Part shown: positions 1 to 5,555 of the stretch, piece by piece
How positions within the stretch are numbered: the first letter of the stretch is position 1
Layout: every line of letters begins with the position of its first letter
Assembly (NCBI GenBank): GCA_943328865.2
Contig: CALQBR020000112.1
Coordinates: 1-5,555, forward strand
Source: Sphingobacterium thalpophilum
Lineage (GTDB): Bacteria > Bacteroidota > Bacteroidia > Flavobacteriales > Flavobacteriaceae
Reading direction: 5' to 3'
Length of the DNA stretch: 5,555 nucleotides
The notes under the pieces: model-generated
What the model saw: the letters and a program-made list of their open reading frames with translations, nothing else
The model's database searches: none
Told to the model about the DNA's origin: nothing
Translations under genes and position numbers: made by a program

Positions 1-339
1 TTAAAAAATGAAAACCACATTGAAGATGGCGACCATATTTTTATCAAAAGCAACTTAAAAAAGCTAAAAGTATTCACTTCAAGAATCAAATGGATTGAAG
101 CTTATGGGGATTATGTAAAAGTGGTAACTGAAGAGGGTAGCAATTTAGTGCTTTCCACCATGAAATCTTTTGAAAATGACTTATCTAAAGAAAAATTCGT
201 GCGTGTTCATAAATCATATATCATCAATATAGATAAGGTAGAGAGTTTTAACAGCAAATTTGCAGAAATTGGAGTTACTAAAATTCCATTGAGTAGAAAC
301 AAAAAAGAAGACTTGGTAAAAGCACTTGCTGTCAGCTAA
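1..339 (+). CDS. LytTR-family response regulator, C-terminal DNA-binding part (5' end outside window)
   Basis: The reading frame is open from base 1 to the TAA at 337-339, giving 112 visible residues. Nearly all of them form a LytTR DNA-binding domain. It starts around IFIKSNLKKLK, followed by the conserved IEAYGDYVKV strand region, then FVRVHKSYIINIDKV and the closing IPLSRNKKEDLVKAL. In this family the domain binds DNA through beta strands and usually follows an N-terminal receiver domain phosphorylated by a LytS-type histidine kinase. The receiver part would lie to the left of the window and is not seen, so 'response regulator' is inferred from the usual architecture. The ATG-like methionine at residue 54 of the visible part lies inside the domain and is not the real start. 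The gene converges on priA, and their stop codons overlap at 336-339. Domain identity is secure; the target genes are unknown. Confidence 0.9.
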   Translation, partial: LKNENHIEDGDHIFIKSNLKKLKVFTSRIKWIEAYGDYVKVVTEEGSNLVLSTMKSFENDLSKEKFVRVHKSYIINIDKVESFNSKFAEIGVTKIPLSRNKKEDLVKALAVS

Positions 340-2819
340 TAAAAGTCAACATTTACAGACGCCCTTATTGCCCTATATTGCGGAACAGCCTCAAAACTGT
401 TTACTATTTTTTGTATTGTTTTCTTAGTCGCCCCAATCGCATTATTTACTGGGATTTTAATCATTATTATTCTGATATATTCATTGCGAATTCGACTGAT
501 TACTGGTTCTTCAGGACCTAAAACCGGCATATTTAGATTTTGATGCAACACTTGATAGAGCCACATTGCCCCTTCTTTTAATTTATCAAAATCACGGTGT
601 TTTAGCGTGAGTTTAATCAATTTGAAATACGGTGGATAATTATAAATATACCGATCATATAATTGTTCTTTATACATCCCTGCATAATCTGTATGAGTTA
701 CCTGTTGAATGGTATTGTGATTTGGATTATAGGTTTGAATAATTACTTTACCCCGTTTTTCCGCACGACCTGCACGACCAGCAACTTGAGTCATCATTTG
801 AAAACTCCTTTCAAAAGCTCTAAAATCAGGGTGGTACAACATATTATCTGCATTCATAATCCCAACCAAAGTCACATTATCAAAATCCAATCCTTTGGCC
901 AACATTTGTGTTCCCACTAGAATATCAATCTCTCTATTTTTAAAACTATCGATTATTTTCTCAAAACCAAATTTCCCACGTGTGGTATCCTGATCCATTC
1001 TTCCAATTTTATGAGTCGGAAATAAAGTGGTCAATTCCTGTTGTATCTGTTCAGTTCCAAAGCCTTTTGTAGTTAAATCGACACTGGAACAACTATGACA
1101 ATGAACGGGCTTTGCAATAGCATACCCACAATAATGACAACGCAATTGATTTTTATGCTTGTGGTAAGTCAAACTCACATCACATTGTTGGCATTGCGGC
1201 ACCTGCCCACAAGTCATACATTCCAATAAAGGCGAATATCCCCTGCGATTTTGAAACAAAATCACTTGCTCGTTTAAAGATAACGCAGCGGTAATTTCTT
1301 CAATCAAAGTATCACTAAAATGCCCCGACATTTTTTTTCGGAAATATTTATCTTTCAAATCCACCAATTCAATGGCAGGCATCATCACATTTCCGTAGCG
1401 TTCGGTAATGGCTACTAAAGCGTATTTATTTGACTTGGCATTGAAAAAAGTTTCGATACTTGGTGTTGCGGAGCCCAGCAAGACTTTAGCCTTATGAAAA
1501 TTGGCTAGCACAATAGCTGCATCACGGGCGTGATAACGTGGTGCAGGATCTATTTGTTTGAAGGTCTGTTCGTGCTCTTCATCTACAATCACGAATCCTA
1601 AATCATGAAATGGCAAAAACAAAGCCGATCTGGCTCCTATTATTATTTGTGCTTTTGGGGAATTTTCTAATGTTTGATTCCAAACCTCAACGCGTTCGTT
1701 ATTGTTATATTTAGAATGAAAAACAGCTACTTTATTTCCGAAATAGGCTCTTAGTCTGCCCACTAATTGGGTCGTCAATGCAATTTCGGGTAACAAATAT
1801 AAAACTTGTTTGCCTTTTTGTAGGTAGGCTTCAATCTGTTTGATGTAGATTTCAGTTTTCCCACTGGAAGTCACTCCATGCAAAAGACAGACTTCTTTAT
1901 CAGAGAAACCAGCATTGATTTGATCAAAAGCAGCTTGTTGCACTTCACTTAATTGCAGTTGCACTCCATTGTTACTTTCTTTGAAATTGACTCTGTCTTC
2001 CTGAATATAATACTCCTCAAAGATTTCTTTATCTATTAATGCTTTCACGATTGTCGCAGAAGAATTTGCTACCTCCACCAATTTTTTGACTGTAATGGGT
2101 TTAGCTCCGCACCTTTCTGCTTCGCCTCGGGTCTTTTCAGAAGCGCTTAATTGAAAATAACTTAAAACAATTTCCTTTTGTTTATTGGCACTTTTAAGCA
2201 TTTCAAGCAAATCTGCTAAACCCGCATTCGATTCATATTTAGCATTTAAACGAACATATCTAACCAATTTGGGCTTATAACTTTCCTGAAGTTCTTCTTG
2301 GAGCACCAAAATGTTTTTATCGATCAGCTTTTGAATCACTGGAAAGATATTCTTCTTGTTTAAAATAGACATAATGTCTTGTACTTTCAAAGAACTTTGC
2401 TGTTGCAAGGCTTCATAAACCAAATACTCTTCATCAGAAAGTTGACTTTCATCAATAATAACAGTTGATTTGGACGCAATTATTGTTTCACTTTCTAACA
2501 ACAAAGCACTAGGCATGGCACCCCGGTAAACATCTCCTATGGCACACATATAATAAGAAGCAATCCATTGCCAATGGGTGATTTGGATTTCAGTTACTAT
2601 GGGTTTTTCGTCTAAAATTTGATGAATTTCTTTGGCTTCATACAAAGTAGGCTGATTTTGATGCACACCAACAACCAAAGCAGTATAAATTTTACTTTTT
2701 CCAAAAGGCACTGCCAAACGCATTCCAGCTTTGATAAAATGAAATTCGGTCTCCGAAACACGATAAGTAAAAGTTTTGGCAAGTGAAAGCGGTAAAATAA
2801 CTTCGACGAAGAACTGCAT
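336..2819 (-). CDS. priA: Primosomal protein N' (replication restart helicase PriA)
   Basis: PriA is a 3'-5' superfamily 2 DNA helicase that recognises stalled or collapsed forks and reloads the replicative helicase. The 827-residue product has an N-terminal 3'-DNA-binding domain (about 1-105, starting MQFFVEVILPLSLAKTFTYR). Two consecutive winged-helix-like segments follow (about 126-190 and 212-275). The helicase core has Walker A GVTSSGKT (315-322), GARSALFLPF (395-404), DEEH (413-416), GSATPS (449-454), GTQMLAKG (636-643) and QVAGRAGR (678-685). Eight zinc-binding cysteines are intact: C534, C537, C543, C546, C561, C564, C574 and C577. The C-terminal domain covers about 700-827. It is longer than E. 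coli PriA (732 residues), mostly through the winged-helix region, which I recall as normal for Bacteroidota. The ATG at 2819 gives the canonical N terminus and follows an A-rich leader. The oddity is a GC-rich stretch encoding residues 230-240 that looks like a small in-frame insertion (separate entry). No key motif is missing, so the protein is probably functional. Confidence 0.97.
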   Translation of the reverse strand: MQFFVEVILPLSLAKTFTYRVSETEFHFIKAGMRLAVPFGKSKIYTALVVGVHQNQPTLYEAKEIHQILDEKPIVTEIQITHWQWIASYYMCAIGDVYRGAMPSALLLESETIIASKSTVIIDESQLSDEEYLVYEALQQQSSLKVQDIMSILNKKNIFPVIQKLIDKNILVLQEELQESYKPKLVRYVRLNAKYESNAGLADLLEMLKSANKQKEIVLSYFQLSASEKTRGEAERCGAKPITVKKLVEVANSSATIVKALIDKEIFEEYYIQEDRVNFKESNNGVQLQLSEVQQAAFDQINAGFSDKEVCLLHGVTSSGKTEIYIKQIEAYLQKGKQVLYLLPEIALTTQLVGRLRAYFGNKVAVFHSKYNNNERVEVWNQTLENSPKAQIIIGARSALFLPFHDLGFVIVDEEHEQTFKQIDPAPRYHARDAAIVLANFHKAKVLLGSATPSIETFFNAKSNKYALVAITERYGNVMMPAIELVDLKDKYFRKKMSGHFSDTLIEEITAALSLNEQVILFQNRRGYSPLLECMTCGQVPQCQQCDVSLTYHKHKNQLRCHYCGYAIAKPVHCHSCSSVDLTTKGFGTEQIQQELTTLFPTHKIGRMDQDTTRGKFGFEKIIDSFKNREIDILVGTQMLAKGLDFDNVTLVGIMNADNMLYHPDFRAFERSFQMMTQVAGRAGRAEKRGKVIIQTYNPNHNTIQQVTHTDYAGMYKEQLYDRYIYNYPPYFKLIKLTLKHRDFDKLKEGAMWLYQVLHQNLNMPVLGPEEPVISRIRNEYIRIIMIKIPVNNAIGATKKTIQKIVNSFEAVPQYRAIRASVNVDFY
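2100..2132 (-). repeat. Putative small GC-rich element inserted in frame within priA
   Basis: These 33 bases encode residues 230-240 of PriA (TRGEAERCGAK). The core at 2104-2131 is 19/28 G+C (68%), clearly above the A+T-rich gene around it. On the coding strand it holds two near-identical heptamers, GCGAAGC and GCGGAGC, eight bases apart, and a mirror pair CGAGGCG / GCGGAGC. Removing the 33 bases leaves SASEK-PITVKKL, a plausible uninterrupted winged-helix loop between a helix ending near SASE and one starting near ITVKK. The length is a multiple of three, so the frame is kept. The reading as an inserted repeat is inference: only one copy is present in this window, and I cannot compare other genomes. 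Confidence 0.45.
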
Positions 2820-2836
2820 TTTTAATTATTTAAAAG

Positions 2837-2844
2837 CAAAAATA
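2837..2844 (-). promoter_or_regulatory. Candidate Bacteroidota -7 promoter element for priA
   Basis: On the minus strand this reads TATTTTTG, an exact match to the TAnnTTTG element used by the Bacteroidota primary sigma factor. It lies 17 bases before the priA ATG, which would give a leader of only about ten bases. I do not see a clear TTG-type -33 element at the expected distance upstream. In sequence this rich in A and T an 8-base match with two free positions can arise by chance. Confidence 0.3.
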
Positions 2845-2865
2845 TTCTTTTTTAGACGAAATCAG

Positions 2866-2888
2866 ATTCCTTTTTACTAATTCCTTTT
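2866..2888. repeat. Short direct repeat upstream of priA
   Basis: ATTCCTTTT occurs at 2866-2874 and again at 2880-2888, with starts 14 bases apart. A degenerate relative, ATTCTTTTTT, sits at 2844-2853. The repeats lie in the 74-base gap between the DUF2147 stop and the priA start, just upstream of the candidate priA promoter. They could be a regulator site, but low-complexity pyrimidine tracts are common in this type of genome, so chance is a serious alternative. Confidence 0.25.
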
Positions 2889-2893
2889 CGTTT

Positions 2894-3328
2894 TTATTTA
2901 TTTACCCTTTCCCAATATTGCGTTCTTCCAAAAAGAGAAATGCCAATATAACCCCTGACTTTTAATTTATCAGGATGAATTAAAGTAATATAACATTGGT
3001 ATAAATTCCCACTGTTGGGGTCAAGAATTTCGCCATCGGAATATTCATTTTCGTTTTTTTGAAGTCCTTTAATCACCGTCATCCCTAAAATGGGTTTGTC
3101 TTTATCTTCCCCTGGGCAGTTTTTACATAAAAGGTTACGGCTTTTTGGATTAGAGATTTCACAAACTTTGCCGTAGATTTTATTATTCATTTCATAAATT
3201 TCTACAACAGAAATAATCTTGCCTGTTTCTTCATGAATGGTATTCCATTTTCCGAAAATATTTTTATTTTGAGCATAAAAAACCAGCGAGAAAAGCAAGG
3301 TTAAAACGCACATTGTACTTTTGTTCAT
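2894..3328 (-). CDS. Secreted DUF2147 domain protein
   Basis: This 144-residue protein matches the DUF2147 family as I know it: GKWNTIHEETGKIISVVEIY (26-45), then IYGKV (51-55), a CKNC cysteine pair (68-71), KPILGMTVIKGL (78-89), GEILDPNSGNLYQC (99-112) and KVRGYIGISLFGRTQYWERV (123-142). The fold is probably a small beta-rich lipocalin-like barrel, but no biochemical role is established for the family. Residues 1-19 form a signal peptide with a hydrophobic stretch (VLTLLFSLVF) and probable cleavage after YA, before Q20, so the mature protein is likely periplasmic. There is no lipobox cysteine at the cleavage point. C56 and C112 are additional cysteines that could pair. The ATG at 3328 gives a complete signal peptide; the in-frame ATG at codon 6 would remove its basic N-region. 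It lies between yihY and priA, 149 bases after the former, so it may have its own promoter. Confidence 0.88.
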   Translation of the reverse strand: MNKSTMCVLTLLFSLVFYAQNKNIFGKWNTIHEETGKIISVVEIYEMNNKIYGKVCEISNPKSRNLLCKNCPGEDKDKPILGMTVIKGLQKNENEYSDGEILDPNSGNLYQCYITLIHPDKLKVRGYIGISLFGRTQYWERVNK

Positions 3329-3477
3329 ATCTGTAATATTTATTTAATAGCTGGTTTGTTAGGTATCGCTTTTTCAAAACCAAAGCAATACATAAAACGC
3401 TATAAATAAACACTTTATTGTCTAAAAAAAGTTAAAATCACTCTTAGAATAACAAAATAAAAAGGTAGGGTAATTGT
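3329..3477. other. Intergenic gap between yihY and the DUF2147 gene
   Basis: This 149-base A+T-rich spacer has no credible gene. The only inverted repeat I see is AATAAA-CAC-TTTATT around 3406-3420, an all-A/T 6-base stem too weak to call a terminator. On the minus strand TTGCTTTG matches the TAnnTTTG promoter element at all but one fixed position, about 60 bases before the DUF2147 start. I therefore cannot decide whether this gene is read through from nadC-yihY or transcribed separately. Confidence 0.5.
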
Positions 3478-4407
3478 TTATAATTTGATTTGGTTTTTCT
3501 TTTTCAAATTATTGATAATCGCATTCAATTCAAATCCGAGCAACAAAATAGCACAGTTTATCCAGATGTAAAACATCATGATCAATAAGGTTCCAATAGA
3601 ACCATACAATTCATTGTATTTGGAAAATTTCACCACCCATATTCCAAAAATATAAGAATCCAAAATAACCAAAACCGTCGTAAAGACAGATCCTACCGAG
3701 ATAAAAACCCGTCCTTTTTCTCTTTTGGTACCATATTTAAAAAGGATGGAGATGGTTATCAAAATCATTAAAATAACAAAAACATACCTCCCTATAACAA
3801 TAAACGGAACGTATTCATACAGCAGATTATTAAAAATTGTTTTTTGAATAAATACCTCAAAAACAATAATCGCAGCAATGGTCACAATCAATAGAAAAGA
3901 CAACAATAGAGACATTCCCAAGGAAACCAAATACTGTCGAAAAAAGCCTCTTTTAACAACGACATGGCGAGAAGATTCAAACCCTCCCAAAATACCATTC
4001 AACCCATTTGCCATCAAGAAAATAGACAATATAAATCCCGAGGACAGCAAACCTGAATGACTGTTATGCAGAATGTCGTCAATAATGGCAGCAATGGCAT
4101 CATAGGTATTTGGAGGAACGCCTTCTTCTACAAATTTCAAAAAGTCATCTTGAAACCCCTCGATAGGAATGTAGGGAATCAAATTCAAAATAAACAAGGC
4201 AAAGGGAAACAATGCCATAAAGAAACTAAAAGCAATAGCACTAGCATGGTAGGAGAAACCACTTTCAATGATTCCTCTTAAGTACAAGGCTATCAAATCA
4301 TAAAGAGATAAATTCTCCAAACCAGGGAGTTTAATCCATCGCAAGAAATGCACTAGAGGGCGTACAACTGGAAATTTTTCGAATGATCTTTCTGATTCCT
4401 TTGTCAT
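3478..4407 (-). CDS. YihY/BrkB-family inner-membrane protein
   Basis: This 309-residue polytopic membrane protein has about six hydrophobic segments, near residues 56-78, 119-141, 158-187, 200-224, 234-258 and 270-295. Family hallmarks are the early SYHASAIAFSFFMALFPF stretch (52-69), ANGLNGILGGFE (133-144), and the C-terminal signature YNELYGSIGTLLIMM (264-278) followed by a tryptophan-containing helix and LLGFELNA (289-296). The charged N terminus (about 1-45) is probably cytoplasmic. Members were once annotated as ribonuclease BN, a misassignment from E. coli, so neither rbn nor an RNase function should be carried over. Roles suggested for relatives include transport and serum resistance (BrkB), and none can be assigned here. 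The ATG at 4407 begins 3 bases after the nadC stop, so translation is probably coupled to nadC. The length is typical of the family and nothing looks truncated. Confidence 0.93.
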   Translation of the reverse strand: MTKESERSFEKFPVVRPLVHFLRWIKLPGLENLSLYDLIALYLRGIIESGFSYHASAIAFSFFMALFPFALFILNLIPYIPIEGFQDDFLKFVEEGVPPNTYDAIAAIIDDILHNSHSGLLSSGFILSIFLMANGLNGILGGFESSRHVVVKRGFFRQYLVSLGMSLLLSFLLIVTIAAIIVFEVFIQKTIFNNLLYEYVPFIVIGRYVFVILMILITISILFKYGTKREKGRVFISVGSVFTTVLVILDSYIFGIWVVKFSKYNELYGSIGTLLIMMFYIWINCAILLLGFELNAIINNLKKKNQIKL

Positions 4408-4410
4408 AAA

Positions 4411-5268
4411 TTAAATGGCTTTTAGACTCAAGTCCATGTTATAAATGGAATGGGTCAATGCACCTGAAGAAATATAATTCACGCCACATTCCGCATAATG
4501 GCGAATGGTATTTTCATTGATATTTCCTGATGATTCGGTAAGGCATTTATCGCCAATCATCGCAACGGCTTTTTTGGTGGTCTCATAATCGAAGTTATCT
4601 AACAGAATTCTGTAAACGCCTTCGCAGTCAATAATTTCTTGAACTTCTTCAAGGTTCCTGGCTTCAACAATAATCCTAAGCGGTAGGTTATTTTCTTTCA
4701 GATAGGCTTTGGTTTTGGCAATAGCCAAAGTAATGCCTCCTGCAAAATCATTGTGATTATCCTTAAGCATAATCATATCGTATAACGCAAATCGGTGGTT
4801 TTCACCGCCCCCTATTTTTACGGCCCATTTTTCGCAGGCACGAAAACCAGGAGTCGTTTTTCGGGTATCTAGAATTTTAGTATCCGTTCCTTTGAGAAGA
4901 ACAACATATTCATTGGTTTTGGTAGCAATAGCTGACATCCTTTGCATAGAATTCAATACCAACCGTTCCGCTTTAAGAATCGATTGGGAACTTCCAGAAA
5001 CTTGAAGAACGATATCTCCAAATTTAACGGGTGTTCCATCAGTAATAAAGATTTCAATTTGCAAGGCTGGATCTACATATTTAAAAATCATTTCGGCAAA
5101 GGCGACCCCAGCAATAATCCCATGATCTTTAACTAGCAGTTTTGCCGATCCTTGAGTTGAGGCAGGAATACAAGCCAATGAACTGTAATCACCATCCCCT
5201 ACATCTTCACGAATGGCATTGGCTATTATCAATTGTAACTCTTTTTGAAACTGAGCTTCGCTAATCAT
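4411..5268 (-). CDS. nadC: Nicotinate-nucleotide pyrophosphorylase (quinolinate phosphoribosyltransferase)
   Basis: NadC converts quinolinate and PRPP to nicotinate mononucleotide, CO2 and pyrophosphate, the step that joins de novo quinolinate synthesis to NAD formation in the cytoplasm. The 285 residues are full length for the family. An N-terminal open-face sandwich (about 1-110) contains EDVGDGDYSS (21-30) and ERLVLNSMQRMSAIAT (101-116). The barrel follows with DTRKTTPGFR (134-143), EKWAVKIGGGENHR (146-159), IMLKDNH (166-172), VEARNLEE (201-208), LDNF (223-226), ESSGNI (245-250) and ISSGALTHS (266-274). Residues matching the known active site are R102, R136, K137, H158, R159, K169, E202 and D224. 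The ATG at 5268 follows a very A-rich leader, as expected in Bacteroidota. It appears to be the first gene of the nadC-yihY unit. nadA and nadB, which make quinolinate, are not in the window, and I see no NAD-type operator or riboswitch upstream. Confidence 0.97.
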   Translation of the reverse strand: MISEAQFQKELQLIIANAIREDVGDGDYSSLACIPASTQGSAKLLVKDHGIIAGVAFAEMIFKYVDPALQIEIFITDGTPVKFGDIVLQVSGSSQSILKAERLVLNSMQRMSAIATKTNEYVVLLKGTDTKILDTRKTTPGFRACEKWAVKIGGGENHRFALYDMIMLKDNHNDFAGGITLAIAKTKAYLKENNLPLRIIVEARNLEEVQEIIDCEGVYRILLDNFDYETTKKAVAMIGDKCLTESSGNINENTIRHYAECGVNYISSGALTHSIYNMDLSLKAI

Positions 5269-5532
5269 TTTTTTGAATTTTTAAAGTATGCTAAAGTAAG
5301 ATTTTATTTGATGATTTAAAAATGTGCTGATTTGGAATAATCACAAAACAGAATTAGGTGGTATAAAAATATCTTTTAAGAGATGTGTAGCTATAAATCC
5401 AGTAATAAAAAAATACAAATCGCTATTTATCAATGAATTAACATTATTTAGTTTGTATTTTTTGTAAATTTAAATTGTTGACATTTAGCAAAATAACAAC
5501 TCCCCTCCATTTACCTTTTTACTTATATCCTT
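5269..5532. other. Divergent non-coding spacer upstream of nadC
   Basis: These 264 bases are strongly A+T-rich and hold no credible gene on either strand. They should carry the nadC promoter on the minus strand and, if the edge gene is real, its promoter on the plus strand. On the minus strand I find only one-mismatch versions of TAnnTTTG (TACTTTAG, near 5293-5300). On the plus strand TATTTTTTG (5456-5464) fits only if the spacer is one base longer, and TTGACA occurs at 5478-5483. A 14-base near-palindrome, ATCTTTTAAGAGAT (5371-5384), has a single mismatched pair and could be an operator or chance. No terminator or tRNA-like structure was recognised. Confidence 0.5.
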
Positions 5533-5555
5533 ATGAGAACTGATTTAGAAATCAA
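5533..5555 (+). CDS. Possible start of a plus-strand gene, cut by window edge (BON-domain-like N terminus?)
   Basis: An ATG at 5533 opens a frame running off the right edge and reads MRTDLEI, followed by a partial codon that must encode Lys or Asn. It is the first ATG after an in-frame stop at 5494-5496. The opening resembles the M-K/R-TD-x-x-I start of OsmY-like BON-domain proteins, small stress-associated proteins. Seven residues are far too few to assign a family, so this is only a suggestion. The leader (CTCCATTTACCTTTTTAC) is pyrimidine-rich, unlike the A-rich leaders of the other genes, which argues for caution. The gene would be divergent from nadC. Confidence 0.35.

Noticed and set aside
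663..920. Open frame of 85 codons on the plus strand
   Set aside because: It lies wholly antisense to conserved helicase and zinc-region codons of priA, and its translation resembles no protein family. It is a shadow frame.
2104..2131. GC-rich priA segment as an ordinary inverted-repeat hairpin
   Set aside because: The long arms are mirror and direct repeats, not complementary to each other, so they do not form one long stem. Only the short GCGAAGC motif can fold locally.
3406..3420. Inverted repeat AATAAA-CAC-TTTATT as a terminator for yihY
   Set aside because: The stem is six A/T pairs only, with no G+C and no convincing U tract tied to it. This is expected by chance in such A+T-rich sequence.
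3878..4281. Two adjoining plus-strand open frames (3878-4060 and 4057-4281)
   Set aside because: Both are antisense to the well-supported yihY membrane-protein gene, and their translations are low in hydrophobic structure and unrecognisable.
3478..4407. Annotation as ribonuclease BN
   Set aside because: This name is a historical misassignment for YihY-family proteins. The product is a membrane protein without nuclease motifs.
4942..5136. Plus-strand open frame of 64 codons
   Set aside because: It is antisense to the N-terminal half of nadC, with no recognisable domain.
5478..5483. TTGACA as a -35 promoter box
   Set aside because: The Bacteroidota primary sigma factor does not use this box, and no matching downstream element is found at the proper spacing.

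Overview
This A+T-rich window looks like chromosomal backbone from a member of the Bacteroidota, most likely a Flavobacterium or close relative. The start codons have A-rich leaders without Shine-Dalgarno sequences. The one exported protein has a short signal peptide ending in the flavobacterial style 'YAQ'. The proteins as I recall them (a LytTR regulator, a long PriA with two winged-helix segments, a DUF2147 protein, and YihY and NadC in this order) also fit that family. The assignment rests on family recognition, not on a database search.

Layout, left to right. Bases 1-339 (+) are the C-terminal part of a LytTR-type response regulator, cut by the window edge. Its stop codon overlaps by 4 bases the stop of priA (336-2819, -), the primosomal replication-restart helicase. 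Next on the minus strand come a small secreted DUF2147 protein (2894-3328), a YihY/BrkB-type inner-membrane protein (3478-4407) and nadC, quinolinate phosphoribosyltransferase (4411-5268). These four minus-strand genes are transcribed in the order nadC, yihY, DUF2147, priA. nadC and yihY are separated by 3 bases and are almost certainly cotranscribed. DUF2147 and priA are set off by gaps of 149 and 74 bases and may have their own promoters. Bases 5269-5532 are a non-coding divergent spacer, and a possible plus-strand gene starts at 5533 at the right edge.

The genes do not form one pathway: NAD synthesis, a membrane protein of uncertain role, a small secreted protein, replication restart and a transcriptional regulator. 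I see no defence system, mobile element, CRISPR array, RNA gene or new multigene system.

The most notable item is a short GC-rich segment (2100-2132) inside priA. It encodes about 11 residues (TRGEAERCGAK) that look inserted in frame in a loop of the second winged-helix segment. It resembles a small repeat element that has entered a coding sequence.
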